A DNA stretch of 64,000 nucleotides from Candidatus Altimarinota bacterium (GCA_021734745.1 JAIPIK010000003.1:1-64000), one strand, 5' to 3'; shown: positions 52,153-62,456, numbered from the stretch's first letter. Notes: a model not told the origin generated them from the sequence alone. Made by a program: numbers and translations.

Positions 52153-53208
52153 ATGAAAAGAAAAATAAAAGTAAAATTGTGTGGCCATGATGAAAAAAAA
52201 GAGTATTCTTACGGACATTTCATTGTTAATATTTTAAATAAATACTACGAATTAGAATTTTCAGAAAAACCAGATTACATTTTTTTTAACGAAGCAGACC
52301 ACGAGCACACAAAATATGCTGGAATAAAAATATTTTTCACAGGAGAGAATATATCGCCTAATTTTAATTCATGTGATTACGCTATTAGTTTTGATTATAT
52401 AGATTTTGAAGATAGACACTACAGATTACCACTATATCTCTTGACAGTTTTTTATAACCCAGATGAGTTATTAATAGCTGGTAAGGAATATCTAAAAAAT
52501 AAACAAAACTTCACGAAAGAAGACCTTAAAAATAAAACGGATTTTTGTAGTTTTGTTTATTCAAATTATAGAGCAGAGGAACAACGTAAACTAATGTTTG
52601 ATATATTAAGTGGCTATAAAAAAGTTAATGCTGGTGGCTCATATTTAAATAATATAGGTGGTAAAAAGATAAAGAACAAATTGGAATTTGAACTTAAGCA
52701 TAAATTTTCTATTGCTTTTGAAAACTCATCCCGTTCTGGATACACAACAGAAAAAATAGTAAGTTCTCTCGTGGCTAAAACAATTCCAATTTATTGGGGT
52801 AACCCAAACATTAGTAGAGAATTTAATACTAAAAGATTTATTAACTGTCATGATTATTCATCTTTTAATGATGTACTGAAAAGAGTAATTGAGTTAGATA
52901 CAAATGATGAATTATATGTACAAACTATAAATGAGCCAATTTGTGCGCAAAATTATAATTTTGAGGGAGTAAAAGATGGGCTTGATATTTTTTTAAGAAA
53001 TATTATTGATCAACCTTTAGAGCTAGCAAAAAGAAGGACGATTAATCCTGTTAAGGCAATAGAAATAAATAGACAACAATCACTTATAGCTAAAAATGTT
53101 GCAAGGAGGTCATTTATTCTTAAAATAATGACAGCCATCTATCAACCATTTAAGCCATTTGAATTTTTTGAAAACTTAAAATATAAATACTTTAGAAAAA
53201 ATAAATAA
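52153..53208 (+). CDS. GT10 alpha-1,3-fucosyltransferase
   Basis: The 351-aa GT-B enzyme has the GT10 donor-binding motif 'FSIAFENSSRSGYTTEKIVS' followed by 'VAKTIPIYWGNPNISREF' and 'NTKRFINCHDYSSFND', and an N-terminal 'IKIFFTGENISPNFNSCDYA'. The family transfers L-fucose from GDP-Fuc to the 3-OH (or 4-OH) of GlcNAc or glucose. GDP-fucose can be made by gmd/fcl 2-4 kb away. A hydrophobic/basic C-terminal tail (FEFFENLKYKYFRKNK) could attach it to the membrane. 7 nt after the previous gene. Confidence 0.92.
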   Translation: MKRKIKVKLCGHDEKKEYSYGHFIVNILNKYYELEFSEKPDYIFFNEADHEHTKYAGIKIFFTGENISPNFNSCDYAISFDYIDFEDRHYRLPLYLLTVFYNPDELLIAGKEYLKNKQNFTKEDLKNKTDFCSFVYSNYRAEEQRKLMFDILSGYKKVNAGGSYLNNIGGKKIKNKLEFELKHKFSIAFENSSRSGYTTEKIVSSLVAKTIPIYWGNPNISREFNTKRFINCHDYSSFNDVLKRVIELDTNDELYVQTINEPICAQNYNFEGVKDGLDIFLRNIIDQPLELAKRRTINPVKAIEINRQQSLIAKNVARRSFILKIMTAIYQPFKPFEFFENLKYKYFRKNK

Positions 53209-53217
53209 TTGTTGTTT

Positions 53218-54210
53218 TTAGATATATTTTTCTATCTTTTTTTTCAATAGCTTTCTAACAGGTAATTCATATACTGATAAGAAGTAAGATACTACAACCA
53301 AACCAACAGCTACAGAAATGGAAAGTATTGAAATAGTTGTGTATTCCTCGTATTTTGAAATGATTGTTTTTCCAATTGTCCAATGTAGCAAATAGAGTGG
53401 GTACGTTATTCCACCCAATATAAAACACCAGTTAGCAAATTTTTTTGTCTTTGCAAAAGAAAAAAGTGACATATAAACAATGAGTGGAATCACGATGAAG
53501 AATGACTCAACAATCATCATCTCATCCCAATTAAAACTTCCGGTGAAGTTAGTTATTGTTTCCTTTTGTGCAATAAGACTAGCACTAACATATAAAGGCA
53601 TTATTGCTGATGCAAATAATGTAGTTAAATATACAGTTTTAGTTTTAAAATCACTTGTCCTATACCTATCAACAATAAGTGCCAAAACACCTCCGAAAAC
53701 AAAATATGGTGCAAATCTGACGCATAAAAGTTTAGCAATTATATTTTGATCAAAGTTGAAAAAGAAAGCAAAAAATGAAATAGCCAACCAAGAAGCATAA
53801 AACCATTCTAATCTTTTTGTTGAAAATAACCACACAAAAATACCAATGAAGAAATAAAACAATAATTCATATGTTAAAGTCCAGTATGACCCATCAATCA
53901 TGGAAGCTATCTTACCATCATTAAATAACAACATGCTTACAAAATAATTTTTTAGAGGTAAATTATTACCATAATAAATAGTAATTAAGTATGTAATTGT
54001 GCAACAAACCCAAAATAATGGGAATAGTCTCAGAAATCTACTTACTACATAGTCTTTTAATCCTTTACGAAAGCTAAAATAAATTACGAAACCACTAATT
54101 ATAAAAAATAAATATATTCCTAATCTTCCATAGTAAAAATAAAAAGTATGGTGAAATAATACAGCAACAGCTGAGAAGAAGCGTACTAAATCAAGTAAAG
54201 TAAAATACAT
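53218..54210 (-). CDS. Acyltransferase family 3 membrane protein
   Basis: The 330-aa protein has ~10 hydrophobic helices. The N-terminal 'LLDLVRFFSAVAVLFHHTFY' with the catalytic His pair is followed by 'GRLGIYLFFIISGFVIYFSF' and 'FVVSRFLRLFPLFW'-like 'VSRFLRLFPLFWVC', the usual OafA/NodX acyltransferase_3 pattern. 'SYWTLTYELLFYFFIGIF' is the second conserved part. It would acylate (for example acetylate) a sugar on the periplasmic side. It overlaps operon-wise with the GT11 gene: 4-nt gap, same strand. Confidence 0.92.
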   Translation of the reverse strand: MYFTLLDLVRFFSAVAVLFHHTFYFYYGRLGIYLFFIISGFVIYFSFRKGLKDYVVSRFLRLFPLFWVCCTITYLITIYYGNNLPLKNYFVSMLLFNDGKIASMIDGSYWTLTYELLFYFFIGIFVWLFSTKRLEWFYASWLAISFFAFFFNFDQNIIAKLLCVRFAPYFVFGGVLALIVDRYRTSDFKTKTVYLTTLFASAIMPLYVSASLIAQKETITNFTGSFNWDEMMIVESFFIVIPLIVYMSLFSFAKTKKFANWCFILGGITYPLYLLHWTIGKTIISKYEEYTTISILSISVAVGLVVVSYFLSVYELPVRKLLKKKIEKYI

Positions 54211-54213
54211 ATT

Positions 54214-55023
54214 TTAAATTCTTACCCAACCCTCAAATTCAACATCCTTATTTGCTCTCCACCAAAAAATAGACCTATACCATTTTTTCAAAATCACAAT
54301 TTTTTTACCCTTTCGTTGAGATAGCCATGACCCCCACCAAGAATATGTACTGTTGGCAATTATAAAATTTTCTCCCAATGACATAAGCATTAATTCCTCA
54401 TAATCAGAAAAACCCTGACCACTTACCATTGTTATCGGACGATTGTTAATAGTCTGTCTTAACCATTCTGCATTATCAGAAAACCCAAAAATCTCACAAT
54501 CATCATCGAACTCTTTAAGTGCCCTCTCATAGTAAGATTCGTCTATTAATGTAAATGTTTTATTTGCTAAATGATCAGTCCTTCTTGCGTGAATCATTAG
54601 TGATTTTTTTGAAGATAGAATTTTTTCCTCCCATTCTTTATACTTATCACTTTTGTTTTTTAAAGTTAACTCCTTTAAGATTATATTCCTTATATGAGAA
54701 AAATACTTTTCTGAAACATAGTAACCATCTGCAAAAAAATTATCGGCTTTTGGATTAATAGAGACATATCGCACACGACGATCTATGTCTATTTTATTAA
54801 TAATTTTTGTAAGCAATTTCTGTTTTGTTGGATTTTTCGTTATCTTAAAACGAGAATCTATATTGAAATTATCTAAAAGATACTCTCTTTTGGTGTATTT
54901 TGTATTTGTATCGTAAAAGCTTATATCAAGAGTAATATCCTTTCCCATTTCAAGAAGTGATCTCGCATATGCGTACTGGAACAGCTGGTTTCCAAGCCCC
55001 CCTTGAATCATAACAGTTATCAT
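54214..55023 (-). CDS. GT11 alpha-1,2-fucosyltransferase-like
   Basis: The ~269-aa protein has the GT11 N-terminus 'VMIQGGLGNQLFQYAYARSL' and the family signature 'HARRTDH' (H-x-R-R-x-D), plus 'FIIANSTYSWWGSWLSQRKG' (the S-T-Y/F-S-W-W-G motif). It transfers fucose in alpha-1,2 linkage or is a closely related transferase. Together with the GT10 enzyme and the GDP-fucose genes it suggests a fucosylated surface glycan. The ATG at 55023 is chosen; the frame stays open to 55062. Confidence 0.92.
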   Translation of the reverse strand: MITVMIQGGLGNQLFQYAYARSLLEMGKDITLDISFYDTNTKYTKREYLLDNFNIDSRFKITKNPTKQKLLTKIINKIDIDRRVRYVSINPKADNFFADGYYVSEKYFSHIRNIILKELTLKNKSDKYKEWEEKILSSKKSLMIHARRTDHLANKTFTLIDESYYERALKEFDDDCEIFGFSDNAEWLRQTINNRPITMVSGQGFSDYEELMLMSLGENFIIANSTYSWWGSWLSQRKGKKIVILKKWYRSIFWWRANKDVEFEGWVRI

Positions 55024-55099
55024 AATAATTTTAATTGTATCAAAAATACAATATAACGTCACTTATTTAATCTTGTGTTACATAATTAAAACTATGTGC

Positions 55100-55105
55100 T
55101 AAAAT
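55100..55105 (+). promoter_or_regulatory. Promoter -10 of gmd
   Basis: TGCTAAAAT (extended -10 type, hexamer TAAAAT) ends 7 nt before the gmd ATG, so a near-leaderless mRNA is predicted. Confidence 0.5.
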
Positions 55106-55112
55106 TACTTAC

Positions 55113-56180
55113 ATGAAGAAAGCAATTATTACTGGTATTACGGGGCAAGATGGAGCATATTTAGCAAGGTTACTTTTAGAAAAAGGTTATGAGGTTCATG
55201 GAATAAAGAGACGTTCCTCACTGTTTAACACAGCGCGTGTTGATGATATATATGAAGACCTACATACTGCTCCACGATTCAAGATGCATTTTGGTGACCT
55301 TTCAGATACAGGAAGTATGGTGCATCTAATCCAGACAATACGTCCAGATGAAATATATAACCTAGGTGCTCAATCACATGTAAAAGTTTCTTTTGAAATA
55401 CCAGAATATACTGCGGACATAGTAGCTATTGGAGTACTCCGAATTCTTGAAGCAGTGCGAATTTGTGGATTAGAAAAAACAACACGTATATACCAAGCAT
55501 CTTCTTCTGAAATGTTTGGTGAAGTTTTAGAGACTCCACAAAAAGAAACGACTCCTTTTAATCCGCGCAGTCCTTACGGTGTGTCAAAAGTATTCGGATT
55601 TCAAATAATGAAAAACTATCGTGAAAGTTATGGAATGTTCGCATCCAATGGAATACTTTTTAATCATGAGAGTCCAATGCGTGGCGAAACATTCGTTACA
55701 AGAAAAATCACTCGTGCAGTTGCTCGTATCTCATTGGAATTAGAAGAAGTTCTGTATCTTGGTAATCTAGATGCCAAACGCGACTGGGGTCACGCCAAGG
55801 ACTACGTGGAAGCAATGTGGCTAATTCTTCAGCATTCATCACCTGATGATTTTGTTATTTCAACTGGAGAGCAATACAGTGTGAGAACATTCGTTGAGTT
55901 AGCATTCAAACATATTGGTGTAGATATTATTTGGGAAGGAAAAGGATTAAATGAAATTGGAAAAGATAAAAAAACAGGAACAGTAAGGGTAAAGATTGAT
56001 GAAAAATATTATCGCCCAGCAGAAGTAGAGACATTACTCGGTGACTCAACTAAGGCAAAAAATTTACTTGGGTGGGTACCGAAAATAAGTACGCAAGAGT
56101 TACTTACTGAAATGATGACTTATGATTTAGGAGAAGCAGAGCGTGAGAAACATATAATTGATGGTGGTTTCAAAAAATAA
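55113..56180 (+). CDS. gmd: GDP-mannose 4,6-dehydratase
   Basis: The 355-aa SDR has '[20 protein letters not shown]' (NADP loop), '[16 protein letters not shown]', '[12 protein letters not shown]', '[20 protein letters not shown]' (Tyr-x-x-x-Lys) and '[20 protein letters not shown]', all standard Gmd. It converts GDP-mannose to GDP-4-keto-6-deoxymannose. It precedes fcl, whose ORF starts inside its 3' end in another frame. Confidence 0.98.
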   Translation: MKKAIITGITGQDGAYLARLLLEKGYEVHGIKRRSSLFNTARVDDIYEDLHTAPRFKMHFGDLSDTGSMVHLIQTIRPDEIYNLGAQSHVKVSFEIPEYTADIVAIGVLRILEAVRICGLEKTTRIYQASSSEMFGEVLETPQKETTPFNPRSPYGVSKVFGFQIMKNYRESYGMFASNGILFNHESPMRGETFVTRKITRAVARISLELEEVLYLGNLDAKRDWGHAKDYVEAMWLILQHSSPDDFVISTGEQYSVRTFVELAFKHIGVDIIWEGKGLNEIGKDKKTGTVRVKIDEKYYRPAEVETLLGDSTKAKNLLGWVPKISTQELLTEMMTYDLGEAEREKHIIDGGFKK

Positions 56181-56193
56181 ATTATACAAACCT

Positions 56194-57141
56194 ATGAACA
56201 AAAATTCTATTATTTATGTTGCAGGACACACTGGTATGGTTGGTAGTGCTATTGTGAGAGATTTACAACAAAAAGGATTTACAAATATTCTTACACAAAC
56301 AAGAAAAGAACTTGATTTACTTAGTCAGACAGATGTAAATTCATTTTTTGAAAAAAATGAACCAGAATATGTTTTTCTTGCTGCAGCAAAGGTTGGTGGC
56401 ATCATTGGAAACAGAGAATACCCAGCACAGTTTATTTATGAAAACTTAATGATTGAGACAAATATCATTCATGCTTCATATAAAAATAATGTTAAAAAAT
56501 TACTCTTCTTAGGTTCTTCATGCATTTATCCAAAACTCGCGCCACAGCCAATGACAGAAGATGTCTTACTTACTAGTGCACTCGAACCAACTAATGAGTG
56601 GTATGCAATTGCAAAAATAGCTGGAATAAAACTATGTCAGTCATACAGAAGACAGTATGGATGTAATTTTATTTCTGTTATGCCGACAAATCTTTATGGA
56701 AAACATGATTCCTATAATTTACAGAATTCACACGTTATACCTGCAATGCTTCGAAAGTTTCACGAGGCTAAAGAAAATAAAACACCTACTGTGACTATTT
56801 GGGGGACAGGCTCTCCAAAAAGAGAATTCTTATACGCTGATGATTTGGCCAATGCTTGCACTTTTCTTATGGAAAAATATGATGATGAACGGCACATAAA
56901 TATTGGAACAGGTATAGATGTAAGTATTAAAGAACTTGCTGAGACAATACAAAAGGTCGTTGGTTATGATGGAGAAATAGTATTCGATACAACAAAACCT
57001 GATGGACCACCTCGTAAGCTTCTTGATGTTTCAAAGTTAAATAAATTAGGTTGGAAATATTCTATTGAATTAAAAGATGGTCTTACGATGGCATACGATG
57101 CATTTCTGGAGGAAAATTCTTCTGGAACACTTAGAAAATAA
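56194..57141 (+). CDS. fcl: GDP-L-fucose synthase
   Basis: The ~315-aa bifunctional epimerase/reductase has '[19 protein letters not shown]', '[20 protein letters not shown]', '[20 protein letters not shown]' (catalytic Ser/Cys), '[20 protein letters not shown]' (Tyr-x-x-x-Lys) and '[20 protein letters not shown]'. It converts the Gmd product to GDP-L-fucose, the donor for the GT10 and GT11 enzymes. The ATG at 56194 is used; 13 nt after the gmd stop. Confidence 0.97.
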   Translation: MNKNSIIYVAGHTGMVGSAIVRDLQQKGFTNILTQTRKELDLLSQTDVNSFFEKNEPEYVFLAAAKVGGIIGNREYPAQFIYENLMIETNIIHASYKNNVKKLLFLGSSCIYPKLAPQPMTEDVLLTSALEPTNEWYAIAKIAGIKLCQSYRRQYGCNFISVMPTNLYGKHDSYNLQNSHVIPAMLRKFHEAKENKTPTVTIWGTGSPKREFLYADDLANACTFLMEKYDDERHINIGTGIDVSIKELAETIQKVVGYDGEIVFDTTKPDGPPRKLLDVSKLNKLGWKYSIELKDGLTMAYDAFLEENSSGTLRK

Positions 57142-57153
57142 ATATAAAGGAGA

Positions 57154-57609
57154 TTAATTATTAAATATATTTTGCTGTTTAAAAAACTGCAGATGTTCGT
57201 TAACTGTCGGGGTCACATTATTTTCATTAAAAACAATCTTAATGTCTTTAGCATTTTTATCATGAAGTAAATCTCCTCCTATTGCCAACACTTCTACAGC
57301 TAAACTTATAGTGTGCATATTGATATGTTTTCTGTCTTCGTTCAAAAACTCGATATAACTTAAACATTTTATAAAATCTACATCTAACCCAGTCTCATTT
57401 TTTGCTATTCTAATAGATGCATCTTTTATTGTTTCATTTTTGTAAACCGTTCCACCAGGTAAATGCCAGTATCCTAAGCATGGCTCAATTGCGCGTTGAA
57501 CTAAAACAATACCCCCTTCTTTGCGTATTACTAAATCAACATTTAATCTTGGTACTTTATTATAAATAAAATTAAAGTCACTATCTGAAAGCCAGTATTT
57601 GTTTTCCAT
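57154..57609 (-). CDS. Nudix hydrolase, GDP-mannose mannosyl hydrolase-like
   Basis: The 151-aa protein has a Nudix box in which 'GGTVYKNETIKDASIRIAKN' and 'ETGL' replace the canonical REUxEE residues in part (R-I-A-K-N-E). This degenerate box is typical of GDP-mannose mannosyl hydrolase (Gmm), which clears GDP-mannose or GDP-glucose and is often found in fucose/colanic-acid clusters. 'PCLGYWHLPGG' precedes the box. It is convergent with fcl and divergent from manC, so it can adjust GDP-mannose levels in this locus. Confidence 0.85.
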   Translation of the reverse strand: MENKYWLSDSDFNFIYNKVPRLNVDLVIRKEGGIVLVQRAIEPCLGYWHLPGGTVYKNETIKDASIRIAKNETGLDVDFIKCLSYIEFLNEDRKHINMHTISLAVEVLAIGGDLLHDKNAKDIKIVFNENNVTPTVNEHLQFFKQQNIFNN

Positions 57610-57710
57610 TTTTTTATTATGACACGATTATCGGAATTTTGAAAAATTTAATAATTATTTGACAAAAGTATCAATTTTATTTTAACTCTGTTAAAATAAA
57701 ATAATTAACT

Positions 57711-59129
57711 ATGAAAAATATTATTTATCCTGTTATTTTAGCTGGTGGCTCTGGTACTCGTCTCTGGCCCCTGTCTCGTGAAAAAAGCCCTAAGCAATTT
57801 ATAAAACTTATCGATGGAAAAAGTTTGTTTCAGGAAACATGTCTTAGGTTTTCTGATAAAAATAAATTTGGTTTTATTACTGTCGTAACACATACTGAAC
57901 ACAGATTCCTTGTACGTAGCCAGTTGCGAGAAATTAATATTGCTGATGCAAGAATTATTACTGAACCAATGGCAAAAAATACTCTGCCTGCATGTTTGTC
58001 AGGTCTCTATCTTGTTAAAAATATTGTTGGGAATGTACCTATACTTTTTACTCCAGCTGACCATGTTGTACAAAACGAAAAGTATCTTTTTGATGCACTT
58101 AATAATGCTCTGCCATTAATAAAAGAAGGAGCTATTTGTATTTTTGGTATCAAACCTAATTCCCCTAATACTGGCTACGGATATATTACGAAAGGAGAAC
58201 TTATTTCAAATAACATCTACTACCCGTCATCATTTGTCGAAAAACCTCAACTAGAAAAAGCTGTGAGTCTAATACAGTGCGGAGCACTTTGGAATTCTGG
58301 TTTATATTTTTGTATACCAGAATCATTAGAGGAAGAAGCTTTTAAGTACGAGAAAACAATACAGACAACAATACAAAAATATTTTTCTACATTAACTGAA
58401 GATAAGCATGGGTTTTATACTATATCAATAGAATGCTATAATTCTTTACCTTCAGTTTCAATAGACAATGGAATTACTGAGAAAACTAATAAAATAATAT
58501 TAGCAGAGACCCCCATTACTTGGAGTGATCTTGGTTCTTGGAGGTCACTTCATACTCACTTTGATAAAGACAAAGACAACAACGTAATACGTGGAGACAC
58601 TCTCACTTTTAATACAAAGAATTCATATCTTGAAAGTACAAGTAGACTTGTTACTGTTCTTGGACTTGATAATGTTGGTGTTGTAGAAACCCCAGATGCT
58701 ATTCTCGTTTTTTCACTACAAGAAAGTGAAGGAATTAAAAAAATAGTAAATAATTTAACAGAAGATAAGAGGTCTGAGATAGATACGCATACAAAAGTAG
58801 AGCGCCCATGGGGAGACTATCAAATATTAGGTAATGAAAGCCATTATCAATCAAAAAAAATTACTGTGCTTCCTGGCGCAGAACTTAGTCTACAAAGGCA
58901 TAAAAGACGCGCAGAGCACTGGATAGTTGTACAAGGTATAGCAACTGTAACAAGGGACAAAGATGTATTTAATCTTAAGAAAAATGAATCTACGTTTTTA
59001 CCAATCGGGGCAATGCATAGACTTCAGAATAATCACACTGAGGATTTACACCTTATAGAAATACAGACTGGGGATTATTTTGGTGAGGATGATATAGAAA
59101 GATTTGAGGACACATACGGTCGCTCTTAA
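57711..59129 (+). CDS. manC: Mannose-1-phosphate guanylyltransferase / mannose-6-phosphate isomerase
   Basis: This 472-aa bifunctional-type protein has an N-terminal nucleotidyltransferase with 'LAGGSGTRLWPLSREKSPKQ' (GTP loop), 'FVEKPQLEKAVSLIQCGALW' and 'TWSDLGSWRSLHTHFDKDKD', and a C-terminal cupin (isomerase-like) domain with 'VERPWGDYQILGN' and 'SLQRHKRRAEHWIVVQG'. It makes GDP-mannose, the substrate for Gmd. Transcribed with its own -10-like TTAAAAT; not linked to manB here. Confidence 0.95.
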   Translation: MKNIIYPVILAGGSGTRLWPLSREKSPKQFIKLIDGKSLFQETCLRFSDKNKFGFITVVTHTEHRFLVRSQLREINIADARIITEPMAKNTLPACLSGLYLVKNIVGNVPILFTPADHVVQNEKYLFDALNNALPLIKEGAICIFGIKPNSPNTGYGYITKGELISNNIYYPSSFVEKPQLEKAVSLIQCGALWNSGLYFCIPESLEEEAFKYEKTIQTTIQKYFSTLTEDKHGFYTISIECYNSLPSVSIDNGITEKTNKIILAETPITWSDLGSWRSLHTHFDKDKDNNVIRGDTLTFNTKNSYLESTSRLVTVLGLDNVGVVETPDAILVFSLQESEGIKKIVNNLTEDKRSEIDTHTKVERPWGDYQILGNESHYQSKKITVLPGAELSLQRHKRRAEHWIVVQGIATVTRDKDVFNLKKNESTFLPIGAMHRLQNNHTEDLHLIEIQTGDYFGEDDIERFEDTYGRS

Positions 59130-59144
59130 AAAATAATCAAATTA

Positions 59145-60497
59145 TTATCTCCAAATAATTAGTGATTTGAAAAAGGCTACGAGGCGAGTATCTTTCTTTT
59201 CATTAGTATTTGTAGAAATTTTGATATTACTCTCCATCTCTGTTTCTAATTTTTTTGTAGAAGTTCCCAAAACCATTGGCTGAGGTTTTGCTTCTTGTTC
59301 TATTATTTTTTGTTTTATTTGTGGTTTGTTATTTATAAATGTAGCTAATGCAATTTGTTTTAATAATTGAGTACCTGTACTAACTGTCGTCTTTTCATCT
59401 TGAGGTGAAAATCTTGTAACTTCTTCCATATTTGGAAAAAGTATTTTAATTGTAGTACTGGTAGCGATTGTTGTACTAGCAAAACCCATAGCAATTCCTG
59501 ATAGATGAGTAACACTGTTTCCAGCGAGTAAAGTATTCTTAGGGAAAGAGAAAATGTTGCCATCTATAGAAAGTTTCCATTGTGAAAAATCTAAGTCATA
59601 ATTATTTGGATTTGAGATATCAATATAGTTACCATATTTACCACTACTTACTTTTGAAATTGTAATATCAGGAGCAACGACACGTACTGACATGCGACCA
59701 ATTCCTATCAATTGTCCATTACCACCCTCTGCTTGAGCAATATATTTTCCTGGATACGCGTACCTATACGCAGTTGAGCTTCCAACTCCTTGTCCACCAT
59801 CACCGTATGCCCATGTATATGAGACATTATTAATATTGATACCAGCTCGTGTTAAACCAAAAACTGAAAATGTTGACTCAGCACCAGCAACTACAACCTT
59901 CTCATTCGGCATATAAAGGACTATGACTGCAGTTGGTGGTGAAGTCTGAGCAATAACTGCTTGTGTAGTTGTTGTTGTAGAATTCGACGTTGTGCTAGCA
60001 ACTTCCTGCGTCTCCTGATTAATATCACCTGGCGTTGCAACACTTAGAACCCAGAGTCCGTTTATTTTAGATAAAGTATTTCCATTATTACCACCAAGAG
60101 ATGTATTGTAATCAACTGAATCTACTTCTACTCCAGATGATGACTCCTTTAATGCTAAGTGTTCTCCGGTATTGGACAAAGAGAAAGCGCTATCATACAG
60201 TAGTCCACTATATGATGGATAATCAGCTAGGAATTTAGTTGGGTTATCCGCAATGATTGCATAAGCACCGGATTGCAATGTCCCACCGCCTGAATAAATA
60301 GTTATTCCGTGGTTAGTCCCTCCTTCAAAAAATTTCCACGAAGTTAAGTCAACTGCGGAACTGGTGTCATTATATATTTCAATCCACTCACGAGATGTAT
60401 CGGAACCTTCTGGGTCATACATTATTTCTGAAATATAAATAGCATGTACTTGTGTCAGGCTACTTATTAGAAATAATAATACGAGAATATTTTTCAT
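59145..60497 (-). CDS. Secreted lamin-tail-domain and PKD-domain surface protein
   Basis: The 450-aa protein has a signal peptide (MKNILVLLFLISSLTQVHA) and then a lamin-tail domain 'YISEIMYDPEGSDTSREWIE' to 'VDSVDYNTSLGG' (about 20-150). A Thr-rich linker follows, then a PKD-like domain ('YTWAYGDGGQGVGSSTAYRY', with 'YPGKYIAQAEG') near 200-275, and a second LTD-like domain ('YGNYIDISNPNNYDLDFSQW') near 285-365. Such LTD/PKD proteins are common surface proteins of CPR. A C-terminal short helix (VAFFKSLIIW) may be a retention signal. Convergent with manC, with 15 nt between stops. Confidence 0.88.
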   Translation of the reverse strand: MKNILVLLFLISSLTQVHAIYISEIMYDPEGSDTSREWIEIYNDTSSAVDLTSWKFFEGGTNHGITIYSGGGTLQSGAYAIIADNPTKFLADYPSYSGLLYDSAFSLSNTGEHLALKESSSGVEVDSVDYNTSLGGNNGNTLSKINGLWVLSVATPGDINQETQEVASTTSNSTTTTTQAVIAQTSPPTAVIVLYMPNEKVVVAGAESTFSVFGLTRAGININNVSYTWAYGDGGQGVGSSTAYRYAYPGKYIAQAEGGNGQLIGIGRMSVRVVAPDITISKVSSGKYGNYIDISNPNNYDLDFSQWKLSIDGNIFSFPKNTLLAGNSVTHLSGIAMGFASTTIATSTTIKILFPNMEEVTRFSPQDEKTTVSTGTQLLKQIALATFINNKPQIKQKIIEQEAKPQPMVLGTSTKKLETEMESNIKISTNTNEKKDTRLVAFFKSLIIWR

Positions 60498-60508
60498 TAA
60501 TTAAGTGA

Positions 60509-62449
60509 CTATTCTTCAATCAGTTTTCGAAGAACATCTTCTGCGATTTCTTTTTTCTTCTTTTCTTCGTCTTCTTTCTTTTTTAGATTATGATCTACAG
60601 ATGATTCTCGCGACGTATTGTGGCGCTCCTCTTCTTTATTACCAATAGACTTCTCCTCCACTGTAGAAGTATTCTCACTAAGAGCTTTTGCTAGAGCATC
60701 TTTAAGTGACATTGCTGGCTTTTCATCGAATTTTATCTCTTGTGGTGGTTGTGTATATGGTTTTTTATAATCCGCTCTATTGTTATTATTATCTCTTGAT
60801 GAATTTTGTGTCGTACTATGTTTAGTCACATTTAAATCATCACTTTTATTAACTTCATGTTGTTGAACGTATCGTTCTACTTGTTTTGGTGAGTCAGTTA
60901 CTGGTTGTTTGTTCTCATATATTGTTTTAGTTGAAATTTTATCAACATGAATTTGATCTGGGTTTTTTATTTCATTGTTCTTTTTTATATCATCATATCT
61001 TGTTAAATTGTTGTCAAATCGTTTTGAATTATCATTCCGTCTTGGTGGATACTGAGTGTCACCTTTATACTCATTCACTTTCAAATATTTTCCATCAGGT
61101 AGAGAAGATTCTGTTCTTGTTTTCTCAACTTTTGGAACTGGTTTGTAAAATTCTGCAACTTCTTCTTCAACAAGAAACTTTTGCTTCGCATATGTGTTAC
61201 GTGAATATGATATTACTGCCTGCATGTGTGACTGGGTTGGTTTCTGAATTGGATCAAGTGTTCTTGCTGAAAATGGTTTTGACCCTTGATCATCAATCAT
61301 AAGACGGATGTAAATTTGATATGCAGATAAATTGACGAAATCGTCCAGTATAAAATATGGTGCAAACTCTTTCTCAAATACTTCTGCGTCTGTCGCACCA
61401 ACACGGAATGTTATCATTGTACCCACATTTCCGAATACTGCTGCTTTTACATCATCAGTCATTTGTTCAATATATTGATGAGCAACTGTAAGGGCAAGTT
61501 TATACTTGCGTGCCTCTGACAAAATACTTGCGAATGATTCATTTGCAAAATTTTGGAATTCATCTACATAAAAATAACAAGGTGGTAATTTTTCTTGAGT
61601 ATAAGGATCAACATCAGCTCTCGACATAGCAGCAAGATATATTTTTGTAATCAAAAGTGAACCAAGCAAATTAGCATTACCTTCTCCTACTTTTCCTTTT
61701 GAAAGATTCACTATGAGTATTTTTTTCTCATCCATTATCTTTCTAACATCAAACGAAGTTTTCTTTTGTCCAATAATATTTCTAATCAATGGATTAGAAA
61801 CGAATTGACCAATCTTGTTTTGAATTGCAGGAGCTAGCTCTTGAGCAGTCTTATCAGTATAATTAGCATATTCATTCACCCAGAAATCTTTCACTGTTGG
61901 GTCAGTAACGTTAGATACAATAAATTTACGATATTCTTTATCGAAAAGCATTCTGTTAACACCGAGTAAAGTTTGTCCCTCATTTTCTAAAAGTGCAAGA
62001 ATAATATTATTTAGAACATATTCCATACGCGCAGAAAAAGTTCCCTTTCCATCTCCATCTGTAAATATTTTCTTAAAGGCAGACATCATACCGTTTGCAA
62101 GAAGATACCTTTTATCTGCTGACACTTTTTCTAACATGTTCAAACCCATCGGATAATCTCCATCAAATGGTGCAAAGTAAACAACATCTTTAATTCGAGA
62201 CTCTGGAATATGATCTAATAACTTTTCAGCCATTGAACCATGTGGATCAATAACACATACACCTTCACCGTTATTAATATCCTGAATTATAAGATTTTCA
62301 AGCAAAGTAGATTTACCCATACCAGACTTACCAATAACATATGTATGTTTCGTTCTATCTCTTTCTTTTATACCAAAAGTTAGTTGCTTGTTACGATAAT
62401 CAATTTTTCCTATATATGTAACTTTTTGTTGAGAATTACTATCTGACAT
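60509..62449 (-). CDS. TraD/VirD4-type ATPase (type IV secretion DNA-binding domain)
   Basis: This 646-aa P-loop ATPase has Walker A 'VIGKSGMGKSTLLENLI' near residue 40, 'VCVIDPHGSMAEKLLDHI', a Walker B 'CYFYVDEFQNFANESFASIL' near 310, and 'LALTVAHQYIEQMTDDVKAA'. A disordered, Lys/Asn/Gln-rich tail of ~200 aa follows, ending in an 'EEERKKK'-type helix. The core matches TraD/VirD4 coupling proteins (TraG-D_C, DUF87-like); no relaxase, VirB4 or pore genes are visible. Lone copies are conserved in Parcubacteria. A TGATATACT box ends 7 nt before the ATG. Confidence 0.9.
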   Translation of the reverse strand: MSDSNSQQKVTYIGKIDYRNKQLTFGIKERDRTKHTYVIGKSGMGKSTLLENLIIQDINNGEGVCVIDPHGSMAEKLLDHIPESRIKDVVYFAPFDGDYPMGLNMLEKVSADKRYLLANGMMSAFKKIFTDGDGKGTFSARMEYVLNNIILALLENEGQTLLGVNRMLFDKEYRKFIVSNVTDPTVKDFWVNEYANYTDKTAQELAPAIQNKIGQFVSNPLIRNIIGQKKTSFDVRKIMDEKKILIVNLSKGKVGEGNANLLGSLLITKIYLAAMSRADVDPYTQEKLPPCYFYVDEFQNFANESFASILSEARKYKLALTVAHQYIEQMTDDVKAAVFGNVGTMITFRVGATDAEVFEKEFAPYFILDDFVNLSAYQIYIRLMIDDQGSKPFSARTLDPIQKPTQSHMQAVISYSRNTYAKQKFLVEEEVAEFYKPVPKVEKTRTESSLPDGKYLKVNEYKGDTQYPPRRNDNSKRFDNNLTRYDDIKKNNEIKNPDQIHVDKISTKTIYENKQPVTDSPKQVERYVQQHEVNKSDDLNVTKHSTTQNSSRDNNNNRADYKKPYTQPPQEIKFDEKPAMSLKDALAKALSENTSTVEEKSIGNKEEERHNTSRESSVDHNLKKKEDEEKKKKEIAEDVLRKLIEE

Positions 62450-62456
62450 AATAAAT

